Part shown: positions 8,116 through 16,378 of the stretch, piece after piece | Position numbering within the stretch: position 1 is the first letter of the stretch | How the letters are laid out: the number at the start of each line of letters is the position of its first letter | Made by a program: the position numbers and the translations under genes | NCBI RefSeq assembly: GCF_014306155.1 | Contig: NZ_JACRWH010000002.1 | Coordinates: forward strand, 62,001-126,000 | DNA from: Holdemanella hominis | Lineage (GTDB): Bacteria > Bacillota_I > Bacilli_A > Erysipelotrichales > Erysipelotrichaceae | Length of the DNA: 64,000 nt | Reading direction: 5' to 3' | The notes under the pieces: model-generated | The model's input: only the letters and a program-made list of their open reading frames with translations | Told to the model about the DNA's origin: nothing | Database searches by the model: none

Positions 8116-9201
8116 ATGCAAAAAAATAAATCCATTCTATCCTGGCTGGTAATATCCGTATGCTTTCTAATCTTTATTAGTTCCGTTATATTCTTTGTTC
8201 AAAATAAAGGTAATGAAACAACAGAAAACCTAAATGTTACATTAACAGATATTGGCTTTGACACGCCCATCACTCTAAATTGCTCATGTTCACAAGCCGA
8301 TTTTGCCAAGTATACAAAGATTATAAGAAAGACATTTAAAGAAAACAATAAACGCTTTGACCAGTACCACGCCTATAAAAATATGAATAACCTATATACA
8401 TTAAATCATGAAGCTTATAATCATCCGATTCAAATGGATGAAACCTTTATAGATTGTTTAAAACTAGCCATGCAGATGCAGTCTGAAAACTCACAATTTG
8501 ATATCAGCCAAGGTGCACTTTTAAATCTATGGCATGAGGCTAGAGAAAACACGCAAATCCCTCCAAGTGATGACAAGATTCAAGAAGCTTTAAATCATAT
8601 TGACTTAGATAAAATTCAAATATCTGGTCATGAAGTATCTTATTTAGATCCAAAACTATCCATCGATCTTGGTGCCATTGCCAAAGGATATACCGCTCAA
8701 CTTGCCAAAGAAGCATTAAATAAAGCTGGCCTAACCAATGGATATATCAATGCGGGAGGTAATGTTGTCTTACTTGGCGAAAAAGAAGATGGCACAAATT
8801 GGAAGATTGGTATTCAAAGTCCAGATGCAAGTGATGCCCTAGTTCAATATTCAACAAAAAAAGCCACTTGTTTAGTTACAAGTGGAGATTACCAAAGATA
8901 TTTTACATATAAGAATAAAAAATATTCCCATATCATTGATCCTAAAACCGGTTATCCTGCAAACTATGTTCGAAGTGTAACCGTCATCACAAAAGATTCA
9001 GGCAAGGCCGACGCCTTAAGTACAACGTTGTTCTGTATGAGTGTTGAAGATGGAAAGAAATATTTATCCACACTGGATTATGATGTACAAGCCATATGGA
9101 TCGTAGATAAAGATAGTGATGTTTCATCGGATTTAGAAACAAAAGATTATAAAATCATCACAACTGATAAAATAAAAAACAGAGTAACTCTTGTCGATTA
9201 G
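8116..9201 (+). CDS. apbE: FAD:protein FMN transferase ApbE
   Basis: 361 aa. An N-terminal membrane anchor/signal sequence (about residues 9-28, no lipobox Cys) is followed by the ApbE fold with SIDLGAIAKGYTAQLAKE and YINAGGNVVLLGEK. The Mg-binding Asp/Thr region KADALSTTLFCM is also present. It transfers FMN from FAD onto Ser/Thr of SGAT motifs. Its neighbours rnfG and rnfD are the evident substrates. No SD is present, and the start lies 6 nt after a consensus -10 box. Confidence 0.95.
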   Translation: MQKNKSILSWLVISVCFLIFISSVIFFVQNKGNETTENLNVTLTDIGFDTPITLNCSCSQADFAKYTKIIRKTFKENNKRFDQYHAYKNMNNLYTLNHEAYNHPIQMDETFIDCLKLAMQMQSENSQFDISQGALLNLWHEARENTQIPPSDDKIQEALNHIDLDKIQISGHEVSYLDPKLSIDLGAIAKGYTAQLAKEALNKAGLTNGYINAGGNVVLLGEKEDGTNWKIGIQSPDASDALVQYSTKKATCLVTSGDYQRYFTYKNKKYSHIIDPKTGYPANYVRSVTVITKDSGKADALSTTLFCMSVEDGKKYLSTLDYDVQAIWIVDKDSDVSSDLETKDYKIITTDKIKNRVTLVD

Positions 9202-9214
9202 AGTTACTCTTTTC
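9181..9214. terminator. Bidirectional terminator apbE / ileS
   Basis: A perfect 10-bp stem AGAGTAACTC / GAGTTACTCT with the apbE stop codon at the loop edge, followed by TTTT. The minus strand also ends in a T-rich run (GTTTTTTATTT). Confidence 0.85.
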
Positions 9215-9223
9215 ATTTACATA

Positions 9224-11950
9224 TTAATCATGTAATACGTGGTTACAACGATCACACAATCCATCTTCATTATCAGATTCAGTATAGTTCCAGCAACGAG
9301 GACATACATGACCTGTAGCCTTTTCTACTTGTACCTGACAAACTTCAAATTGTTCTAATTCATCCGTTGTGAATGTGACTTTAGATACAATAAACCATTG
9401 TGCTACATTACTTAATACACGATCCATAATTTCTTTTTGTGCATCACTTACATGTAATACGACATGTGCTTCTAATGATTTACCAATTAAACCTTCAGCA
9501 CGTGCATTTTCTAATGCTTTGAAGACATCCTTACGAACTTTAAATAATTCTTCCATATCCACTTTGATCTTTTCAACATCAAAATCCAATTCTAGATCTT
9601 TGAATGTCGTTAAGTGAATACTTTCGGCATCAAAGTGCATGTAGTCATTGACTTCTTCACAAGTATGAGCCAAGATTGGAGCCCACAATTTAGTCATCAC
9701 TTCAACAGCATTATAAAGTACAGTTTGAACTTGACGACGAACTGGTGCATCTTCTTTTTCAATATAAAGAATGTCCTTCGTGTAATCTAAGTAGTAAGCG
9801 GATAATTCATTTGTCATTAAGTTTGTCAAATATGTAACAACATCGGAGAAACGATATTCATTATAAGCTTTTCTACAGAAATCTACAGCATCTTTTAATT
9901 CAGTTAAAATATATTGATCCAATTCACTTAATTCATTGAAGCTTACACAATCTTTGGCAGTAAATTTTTGATCATCTAAGTTTGCCATTAAGAAACGCAA
10001 TGTATTACGTACTTTACGATAGTTTTCACTGACTTGTTTCAAAATCTTTTGACCCATTGAAACATCCGCTTGATAATCTACGCTACAAGCCCATAAACGT
10101 AAGATATCTGCACCATATTTCTTTGTGATTTCACTAGGAGCTACGGCATTCCATTGTGATTTAGACATCTTAACTCCCTTTTCGTCCATAACGAAACCAT
10201 GTGATAAAACTTGTTTGTATGGAGCTTTACCATGAACGGCAGTACCAACAATCAAACTAGAGTTGAACCAACCACGATATTGGTCACTTCCTTCAAAATA
10301 TAAGTCAGCAGGATAGCCCAAACCACGATCCATCATAGCGCCTGTATGACTTGATCCTGAGTCAAACCAAACATCCATAGTATCTGTTTCTTTACGGAAG
10401 ATACCATTTGGTGAATGTTCATTTGTATACCCTTCTGGTAATAAATCTTTAACGTCTCTTTCAAACCAAACGTTTGATCCATATTCACTAACTAACTTGG
10501 CTACATGATCAAAAATAGCTTGATCCATAATTGGAGTATCGTCTTCTCCATAAATAATAGGAATTGGAACACCCCAAGCACGTTGACGAGAAATACACCA
10601 GTCATTACGATCAGCAATCATATTGTGCATACGTTGTTCACCCCAAGCAGGTACCCAAGATACAGAGTGAATTTGTTCTAACAGTTCATCACGAATTTGA
10701 TCAATTGACGCAAACCATTGTGTTGTAGCACGGAAAATAATAGGCTTTTTAGTTCGCCAGTCATGTGGATAAGAGTGGGTAATGAATTGAAGTTTTAATA
10801 ATACACCCAATTCATCTAATTTTTGAGTAACTGTCTTGTTGGCATCTTCCACATATTGGCCGGCAAGCCATTCACCAACATCATCCATCATGCATCCTTG
10901 TGCATCAACGTTACAATATACTGGTAAACCATATTTCATACCAATGTTAAAGTCATCCACACCAAATCCAGGTGCTGTATGAACACATCCAGTACCAGCA
11001 TCAGCTGTTACGTGATCTCCGCACATCAATAAACTTTCTCTTTCTGGATACAATGGGTGTGTACATGTAATGTATTCGAATTCTTTTCCTTTGAAAGTCT
11101 TTAAAACATCACGTTTTTCAACTTCAAACTTATCACATAATTCTTCAACCATGCTTGAAAGCATAATCAATTTTCCCTTTTCTGTATCCACTAATGAATA
11201 GTCAAAATCAGGATTTACACTAATTCCTAAGTTTGCAGGAATTGTCCAAGGTGTTGTTGTCCAAATCACAAAGTTGCAGTCTGTTTCCAATACACCTTTT
11301 CCGTCTTTAACAGCAAATTTAACATAAATAGTTGGGCTCTTTACATCTTTATATTCAACTTCTGCCTCCGCTAAAGCTGATTCACTACTTGGTGACCAAT
11401 ATACTGGTTTTAATCCTTTGTAGATTAAACCTTTCATGGCCATCTTTCCAAAGATTTCGATCTGGTGTTTTTCAAAACCCTTTTGAAGAGTGATATATGG
11501 ATGATCATAATCTCCAATCGATCCTAGGCTTAAGAATCCTGCTTTTTGATTGGCTACTTGTTTTAAAGCATAGTCGTAACAGATTTTTCTAAATTCAGCA
11601 ATTCCCATTTTCTTACGGTCATACCCCAATTTAGTCACAGCGGTTTCAATTGGTAAACCATGTGTATCCCATCCTGGAATATATGGTGTGTTGTATCCTT
11701 CCATAAAGTGAGATTTTACAATGACATCTTTTAACACCTTATTTAAGGCATGTCCTAAGTGGATGTCACCATTTGCGTAAGGAGGACCATCATGTAATAC
11801 AAATGATTCTGCTCCTTTTCTTCTTTCTAACATCTTTTCATACAATTTTTCATCTTGCCAGCGTTTTTGGAAACCAGGCTCTTTTTTAGTCAAATTTCCA
11901 CGCATTTCAAATGCCGTTTTAGGCATATGAAGTGTTTCTTTGTAGTCCAT
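9224..11950 (-). CDS. ileS: Isoleucyl-tRNA synthetase
   Basis: A 908-aa class I synthetase. The HIGH motif is in PPYANGDIHLGHALNK (about residue 55) and KMSKS in EKGVKMSKSQWNAV (about residue 600). The CP1 editing domain lies between them. A C-terminal zinc motif CPRCWNY...CDRC completes the bacterial form. It charges tRNA-Ile. SD AAGGAGAT precedes the ATG. Controlled by the T-box immediately upstream. Confidence 0.97.
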   Translation of the reverse strand: MDYKETLHMPKTAFEMRGNLTKKEPGFQKRWQDEKLYEKMLERRKGAESFVLHDGPPYANGDIHLGHALNKVLKDVIVKSHFMEGYNTPYIPGWDTHGLPIETAVTKLGYDRKKMGIAEFRKICYDYALKQVANQKAGFLSLGSIGDYDHPYITLQKGFEKHQIEIFGKMAMKGLIYKGLKPVYWSPSSESALAEAEVEYKDVKSPTIYVKFAVKDGKGVLETDCNFVIWTTTPWTIPANLGISVNPDFDYSLVDTEKGKLIMLSSMVEELCDKFEVEKRDVLKTFKGKEFEYITCTHPLYPERESLLMCGDHVTADAGTGCVHTAPGFGVDDFNIGMKYGLPVYCNVDAQGCMMDDVGEWLAGQYVEDANKTVTQKLDELGVLLKLQFITHSYPHDWRTKKPIIFRATTQWFASIDQIRDELLEQIHSVSWVPAWGEQRMHNMIADRNDWCISRQRAWGVPIPIIYGEDDTPIMDQAIFDHVAKLVSEYGSNVWFERDVKDLLPEGYTNEHSPNGIFRKETDTMDVWFDSGSSHTGAMMDRGLGYPADLYFEGSDQYRGWFNSSLIVGTAVHGKAPYKQVLSHGFVMDEKGVKMSKSQWNAVAPSEITKKYGADILRLWACSVDYQADVSMGQKILKQVSENYRKVRNTLRFLMANLDDQKFTAKDCVSFNELSELDQYILTELKDAVDFCRKAYNEYRFSDVVTYLTNLMTNELSAYYLDYTKDILYIEKEDAPVRRQVQTVLYNAVEVMTKLWAPILAHTCEEVNDYMHFDAESIHLTTFKDLELDFDVEKIKVDMEELFKVRKDVFKALENARAEGLIGKSLEAHVVLHVSDAQKEIMDRVLSNVAQWFIVSKVTFTTDELEQFEVCQVQVEKATGHVCPRCWNYTESDNEDGLCDRCNHVLHD

Positions 11951-11971
11951 ACTTTATCTCCTTTTCCAAAT

Positions 11972-12185
11972 AAAAAAAACGTCCTTATAAAAGGACGTAA
12001 TAAACACGCGGTACCACCTTAATTCATAGTTTTCACTATGCACTTTCATGAGATAACGGCTCAACCGGATCAAACTACTATCATTTCATAAGATCAGCTC
12101 AAAAGGGATACCTTAATTCTTATTCATACAATGTTTCACCAAAACTCATTGCTCTCTACAATCCTAACGAATAAAGGCGTGTCTT
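11972..12185 (-). promoter_or_regulatory. T-box leader of ileS (Ile, AUC specifier)
   Basis: On the minus strand it contains the AGAGAG Stem I motif, a GGTGAAA segment and the specifier region GGTATCCC with ATC (12109-12107). The conserved antiterminator T-box GGTGGTACCGCG follows, then a terminator stem ACGTCCTT / AAGGACGT (11979-11998) and a T-run. Uncharged tRNA-Ile stabilises the antiterminator so that ileS is transcribed. Confidence 0.95.
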
Positions 12186-12193
12186 TATCTTAG

Positions 12194-12934
12194 CTAAATA
12201 TATTGATCAAAGTTCAAAACAAGTCTACCCTTTTTTGTGGTAGAAACCACTTCTTTAAACTGGAATCGACCTGTCTTTCTGATTGACACGAAATCATTAT
12301 TGCACAATTGTAAATTTTGTTCAAGTACCACATCATTAACTTTCACAAATCCTGCATGAATCTTTTTTAACGCTTCACTTCTAGAACAATGTGACAATTG
12401 CGCAACTACACTATCTAAACGTAAACTGCTGCACATAACATGTATTTCTTTTTTGTTATTTTCCGTAATGATATAGTCTAAACACTCTTCAAAATGAACT
12501 GTACACTTACCAATCTGCGTACAATTGTCAATGATATATTTTGAAATCTTTTCTTTACAAAAGATATATAGATTCTCTTTTTGCACAATCAAATCCCCAA
12601 TAACACTTCTTTCAATGCCAGAGTGCATTAAACATCCTAAAAGATCGGAGTGGGTTAATGTTTTAAATTTTGAATTGTATGTGGCATGTAGACAAACGCA
12701 ATCACTAAAGCCCTCATACCCTTCAGGTATAAAACATGCGATCTTTCTTTCTGCATTCTCGTACCCACCATCAAAAACAAGACATATATTTTTGGGCACC
12801 ATGCTTTGAAGAATGTTCTGTTCAGAAATCGATAAAAAATAGGTCATGATCGGCCTATTTTGTTTTTGAAAGATACGAATTTGATCTTTCATCTGCGAAA
12901 TAAACACCTCATGACCTACCATAAATGAGCTCAT
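12194..12934 (-). CDS. ylmH: S4-domain RNA-binding protein YlmH
   Basis: A 246-aa protein with a C-terminal S4 domain (LRLDSVVAQLSHCSRSEALK, KIHAGFVKVNDVVLEQN). The N-terminal region matches YlmH in organisation. It lies in the sepF-ylmH-ileS order of Firmicute division clusters. YlmH relatives (RqcP) support RqcH-dependent tailing, and rqcH is in this window. No clear SD precedes the ATG at 12934. It starts 13 nt after the sepF stop, so coupling is likely. A second in-frame ATG is at 12922. Confidence 0.88.
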   Translation of the reverse strand: MSSFMVGHEVFISQMKDQIRIFQKQNRPIMTYFLSISEQNILQSMVPKNICLVFDGGYENAERKIACFIPEGYEGFSDCVCLHATYNSKFKTLTHSDLLGCLMHSGIERSVIGDLIVQKENLYIFCKEKISKYIIDNCTQIGKCTVHFEECLDYIITENNKKEIHVMCSSLRLDSVVAQLSHCSRSEALKKIHAGFVKVNDVVLEQNLQLCNNDFVSIRKTGRFQFKEVVSTTKKGRLVLNFDQYI

Positions 12935-12946
12935 TAAAAGTAATTA

Positions 12947-13378
12947 TTAGTCTTCATCTTCGAAGTCGTCTGGACTTCCTAATGAAATAGTTCCTTGTAC
13001 ACCAATTTCAGCTGGAGAACATAAAATTACGTTTTGACCGATTTTCTGAATTTTTCCATCAAGCGCATAAACAACACCTGTTAAGAAATCAATTGTACGT
13101 TGTGCATAATCACGATCTAGCTTGTGTAAGTTAACTACTACAGCACGACCTTCTTTTAAGCGTTGTCCTACTTCTTCAGCTTCTCCAAAGCTTCTTGGTT
13201 CAAACAATACCATTTTTGTATTTGAATTCAAAGAAGTTGCGTTCGTACGAGTTTTTGGTCTCTCATAACGACTTTGAGGTTCTACTTCTTCTACCTTTTC
13301 AGCTTGTGGTGCTTCTTGATAATCATCATCTTCTTCGATTGGAGCAACGAAGTCTTTTACTTTATCCATAAATCCCAT
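12947..13378 (-). CDS. sepF: Cell division protein SepF
   Basis: 143 aa starting MGFMDKVKDFVAPIEEDD: an N-terminal amphipathic membrane-binding helix, an acidic/Pro linker, then the SepF domain with VVVNLHKLDRDYAQRTIDFL. SepF aligns and tethers FtsZ filaments. The start at 13378 has the SD AAGGAGGT. ylmG and divIVA, normally in this cluster, are absent between sepF and ileS. Confidence 0.95.
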   Translation of the reverse strand: MGFMDKVKDFVAPIEEDDDYQEAPQAEKVEEVEPQSRYERPKTRTNATSLNSNTKMVLFEPRSFGEAEEVGQRLKEGRAVVVNLHKLDRDYAQRTIDFLTGVVYALDGKIQKIGQNVILCSPAEIGVQGTISLGSPDDFEDED

Positions 13379-13403
13379 GGGAAAAACCTCCTTAACGAAC
13401 ATA

Positions 13404-13432
13404 ATTATAGCACAAAGAATAACTTATTCAAA
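13404..13432 (-). promoter_or_regulatory. sepF promoter
   Basis: Minus-strand -35 TTTGAA (13432-13427), 17-nt spacer, extended -10 TGcTATAAT ending at 13404. About 25 nt upstream of the sepF start. Confidence 0.65.
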
Positions 13433-13460
13433 CTTATATTCTTTTTTTTCTTTCAGAACA

Positions 13461-13487
13461 AAAGACATGCCATTTTGACATGTCTTT
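13461..13487 (-). terminator. Terminator after hpf
   Basis: A 9-bp stem AAAGACATG / CATGTCTTT just downstream of the hpf stop, followed on the minus strand by TGTTCTG. The U-tract is weak, so efficiency is uncertain. Confidence 0.6.
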
Positions 13488-13494
13488 CACGCGT

Positions 13495-14028
13495 TTATTC
13501 TGTTTCAATCAAGCCATAGCCACCATCATGACGTTTGTAGCAAACGGCAATCTTATTTGTTTCATCATCTGTATAAATGAAGAAATCGTGTCCTAATAAT
13601 TCCATTTTCATGATGGCTTCATCTAAGCTCATTTCCTTTGGAACGATAGATTTAGTACGAACTACTTCGTCATCATCTACATCTTCATCATTAAATAATT
13701 CATGATCTAAGAAAGCTTCCGCAAGTGATTCTTTATTTTTACGTGTTAAACGTGTTTTTGTTCTACGAATTTGATCTTCCAATTTATCTACAGCACGATC
13801 AATAGCTGCATATAAATCGTCATCTACAACCTCGGCACGTAGAATCGCATAACGTGTTGGGATTGTAACTTCAATTTTTTGTTTTGTTGGATATGTACGA
13901 ACCAAGACATTCGCTACATCATCCTCTCTGATAATGAAGTACTTTGTTAAAACATCCAATTTTTTATGGATCTTATCTGAGATTCCCTGAGTTACTGTGA
14001 TGTTTTTTCCTACAATATTGACTTTCAT
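13495..14028 (-). CDS. hpf: Ribosome hibernation promoting factor, long form
   Basis: 177 aa starting MKVNIVGKNITVTQGISDKI. The N-terminal HPF/YfiA domain binds the 30S decoding centre. A C-terminal dimerisation domain (EAIMKMELLGHDFFIYTDDE) identifies the long form that makes 100S dimers. SD TAGGAGGT. An extended -10 TGcTATAAT at 14074-14066 lies about 40 nt upstream. Confidence 0.95.
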   Translation of the reverse strand: MKVNIVGKNITVTQGISDKIHKKLDVLTKYFIIREDDVANVLVRTYPTKQKIEVTIPTRYAILRAEVVDDDLYAAIDRAVDKLEDQIRRTKTRLTRKNKESLAEAFLDHELFNDEDVDDDEVVRTKSIVPKEMSLDEAIMKMELLGHDFFIYTDDETNKIAVCYKRHDGGYGLIETE

Positions 14029-14176
14029 ATTATGTACCTCCTATATGATTTGTATTGCTACTTAGATTATAGCACGTTTATTTTGTTTTACATTTTTCGA
14101 CAAGAAATGACAAAAATATAACCAGTTTTGCCAAGGAGGTTGACAAGACACAATGTAACTATTTTCAGAAAATAAC

Positions 14177-14205
14177 TTGCATATTTTCATTGAATGAGCT
14201 ATAGT
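14177..14205 (+). promoter_or_regulatory. Promoter of the DAHP synthase attenuator
   Basis: -35 TTGCAT (14177-14182), 17-nt spacer, -10 TATAGT (14200-14205). The transcript should start near 14212, just before the leader peptide SD AGGTGA. Confidence 0.7.
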
Positions 14206-14222
14206 ATAGCCAGGTGATTAAC

Positions 14223-14258
14223 ATGAACATTCAATCTACATATTTTTACTTTAGATAG
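14223..14258 (+). CDS. Aromatic leader peptide (Tyr-Phe-Tyr-Phe)
   Basis: An 11-codon ORF encoding MNIQSTYFYFR, preceded by AGGTGA at a 5-nt spacing. Four of its last five residues are Tyr or Phe, the products of the pathway that starts with the downstream enzyme. Its stop codon abuts a long stem-loop, and a Rho-independent terminator follows. This is the architecture of a ribosome-sensing attenuator; translation has not been shown. Confidence 0.72.
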   Translation: MNIQSTYFYFR

Positions 14259-14339
14259 CCCTAATTAAGCCAATCACAACTGAATGGTATTTTAATTAGG
14301 GCTTTTAAGCATTAACAATTTTACTGTTAATGCTTTTTT
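14258..14339 (+). terminator. Attenuator structures ahead of DAHP synthase
   Basis: Stem 1 pairs GCCCTAATTAA (14258-14268) with TTAATTAGGGC (14292-14302). Then comes a terminator stem AAGCATTAACA (14307-14317) / TGTTAATGCTT (14325-14335) with a six-T run. All of this precedes the synthase start at 14371. A ribosome stalled on the Tyr/Phe codons would cover the 5' arm of stem 1. I could not identify a strong antiterminator pairing with the terminator's 5' arm (only TTAAT/ATTAA), so the switching step is unproven. Confidence 0.75.
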
Positions 14340-14370
14340 GTTACTCACAAATGGAAAGAAGGATATTATT

Positions 14371-15384
14371 ATGATTATTACTTTAAAGAAAAATGCACCC
14401 AAACACGATGTCGACAAATTGATTGACAAATTCGAAGGCATGAATCTTCAAGTCACAATGATTCAAGGAGATAACTATAACGTCTTTGGTTTAGTTGGAG
14501 ATACAAGTATCGTAGATGAAAAAAGCGTTATGGCTAACCCTATCGTCTATAACGTGCAACGTGTTGCTCAACCTTATAAATTGGCCAACCGTATGTTTCA
14601 TCCAGAAGATACCATTGTAGATGTGAATGGTATTCAAATCGGCGGCAAAAAAATTGCGATGATTGCAGGTCCATGTTCTGTTGAGGGTGAAAACCAAATC
14701 TGTCGTATTGCCAAAGAAGTAAAAGCTGCCGGTGCAGATATGTTAAGGGGTGGCGCTTATAAGCCTAGAACAAGTCCATACGCATTCCAAGGTATGGGTA
14801 CTGCAGGAATCATGTCCATGGTAAAAGCTAGAGAAGAAACAGGACTTCCTATTGTATCTGAACTTATGAGTGCAGAACACTTAGATGAATTCGTAGAAAA
14901 CGTAGATATCATTCAGATTGGTGCACGTAATATGCAAAACTTTGATTTATTAAAAGCTGTAGGAAAAACGAAAAAACCAATTTTATTAAAGCGCGGTATG
15001 AGTGCTACGATTCAAGAATGGATCATGGCTGCTGAATACATTATGTCAGAAGGAAATCCAAACGTCATTTTCTGTGAACGTGGTATTCGTACATTTGAAA
15101 CCTATACACGAAATACATTGGATTTAAGTGTTGTACCAATCATTAAAGAAAGAACACACTTACCGATCATCATTGATCCAAGTCATGCCGCTGGTGATTA
15201 TAAATTAATTGAGTCCTTATCTCTTGCTGCTATTGCAGCTGGTGCTGATGGATTGATCATTGAAGTGCATGACGATCCAGAAAATGCTTGGAGTGATGGT
15301 GCTCAAAGCTTAAAACCAAAACGTTATGCCGAACTTATTGAAAAAGGAAAAGCCATCGCAAAAGTTATTGGAAGAGAGTTATAA
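14371..15384 (+). CDS. aroF: 3-deoxy-7-phosphoheptulonate (DAHP) synthase, type Ib with regulatory domain
   Basis: 337 aa. A roughly 85-residue N-terminal ferredoxin-like regulatory domain (MIITLKKNAPKHDVDKLIDK) is joined to the catalytic barrel. The barrel carries AGPCSVEGENQI, LRGGAYKPRTSPYAFQG, LLKRGM, FCERGIRTFE and IDPSHAAGD. It condenses PEP and erythrose-4-phosphate, the first step of aromatic synthesis. In Thermotoga the same N-terminal domain mediates Tyr/Phe feedback. The start is ATG 14371 with AAGAAGGA; an upstream TTG in frame lies inside the terminator. Confidence 0.95.
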   Translation: MIITLKKNAPKHDVDKLIDKFEGMNLQVTMIQGDNYNVFGLVGDTSIVDEKSVMANPIVYNVQRVAQPYKLANRMFHPEDTIVDVNGIQIGGKKIAMIAGPCSVEGENQICRIAKEVKAAGADMLRGGAYKPRTSPYAFQGMGTAGIMSMVKAREETGLPIVSELMSAEHLDEFVENVDIIQIGARNMQNFDLLKAVGKTKKPILLKRGMSATIQEWIMAAEYIMSEGNPNVIFCERGIRTFETYTRNTLDLSVVPIIKERTHLPIIIDPSHAAGDYKLIESLSLAAIAAGADGLIIEVHDDPENAWSDGAQSLKPKRYAELIEKGKAIAKVIGREL

Positions 15385-15410
15385 GAAACTGCACACGCAG
15401 TTTCTTTTTA
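15385..15410 (+). terminator. Terminator after DAHP synthase
   Basis: Stem GAAACTGC (15385-15392) / GCAGTTTC (15397-15404) with ACAC loop and TTTTT tail. Confidence 0.9.
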
Positions 15411-15434
15411 TGTTAGAATGTTTTGGGTGATATA

Positions 15435-16364
15435 ATGAACAATCCTTATCCTTATTCAAATGACAATAAAAGATATCAAACCATTAATTATTATTTTCGC
15501 AACAAATACCATCAAAAAGTAGCGAAGATTCCATTAAATGCTGGCTTTACCTGTCCAAACCGTGATGGATCTAAAGGAACAGGAGGATGCACTTTCTGTT
15601 CGAGTATGGGCTCAGGTGATAGTATTTTATGCTTTGATGATTCTTTACAAAAACAATATAAAGAAGGCTTAAAGCGCATGCAAAATAAGTGGCCTGATTG
15701 TATTGGGTTTGCGTATTTTCAAAGTTATTCCAATACATATGCTCCACTACCTATCTTGAAGAAAATATATGACCCTTTCTTTAAAGACCCAAACATTCCT
15801 GGCGTCGCGATCGCAACACGTGCCGATTGTATAAATGATGAAATTATAGACTACTTAAATAGTCAAAATAAAGAAGTCTGGCTAGAGTTAGGTCTTCAAA
15901 GCGTACATGAAAGCACCATGGAACGCTGTAATCGAAAACATTCAACACAAATCGTGTTTGATTGGTTAGACAAATTAAAGGACACAAACATCAAAACATG
16001 TGTACATATTATCAATGGACTTCCTGGTGAAGCCAAACAAGACATGTTAGAAACTGTCAAACAGATTTCTAAACATCCTGTCGATGCGATCAAGATTCAT
16101 ATGCTGCATTTGATTGAAGGGACACAAATGGCTAAAGAATATGAAAAAGAACCATTTCATATTTTAACTTTAGAAGAATATGTCGATATTGTAGTCGATC
16201 AATTGGAGTTATTACCCCAAGAAGTCATCATTGAACGTTTAACAGGTGATGGAATTGCGAAAGATCTAATTGTGCCAAAATGGACAATCAAGAAAACGAT
16301 TGTGACAAATGAAATTGATAAGTTAATGGTAAAAAGAAATACGTGGCAAGGCAAACATGTCTAA
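15435..16364 (+). CDS. ytqA: Radical SAM protein, YtqA/TIGR01212 family
   Basis: 309 aa. The iron-sulfur binding segment FTCPNRDGSKGTGGCTFC is the diagnostic motif of this radical SAM family, followed by WLELGLQS and HIINGLPGE. The function of YtqA/YhcC proteins is not established. The ATG at 15435 is preceded by GGGTGA. An in-frame TTG at 15423 is possible but overlaps the SD. An extended -10 TGtTAGAAT lies at 15411-15419. Confidence 0.88.
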   Translation: MNNPYPYSNDNKRYQTINYYFRNKYHQKVAKIPLNAGFTCPNRDGSKGTGGCTFCSSMGSGDSILCFDDSLQKQYKEGLKRMQNKWPDCIGFAYFQSYSNTYAPLPILKKIYDPFFKDPNIPGVAIATRADCINDEIIDYLNSQNKEVWLELGLQSVHESTMERCNRKHSTQIVFDWLDKLKDTNIKTCVHIINGLPGEAKQDMLETVKQISKHPVDAIKIHMLHLIEGTQMAKEYEKEPFHILTLEEYVDIVVDQLELLPQEVIIERLTGDGIAKDLIVPKWTIKKTIVTNEIDKLMVKRNTWQGKHV

Positions 16365-16378
16365 CCACGTATTTTTAT
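16337..16378. terminator. Bidirectional terminator ytqA / tyrS
   Basis: A 10-bp stem AAATACGTGG (16337-16346) / CCACGTATTT (16365-16374). The ytqA stop codon is in the loop, and T-rich tails lie on both strands. Confidence 0.85.

Noticed and set aside
14101..14160. Second promoter for DAHP synthase (TTGACA at about 14150)
   Set aside because: No -10 box at a usable distance; the TTGCAT-TATAGT pair at 14177-14205 is better.
15423..15434. TTG start for the YtqA-type gene
   Set aside because: It lies at the edge of the SD GGGTGA, which is well spaced for the ATG at 15435.
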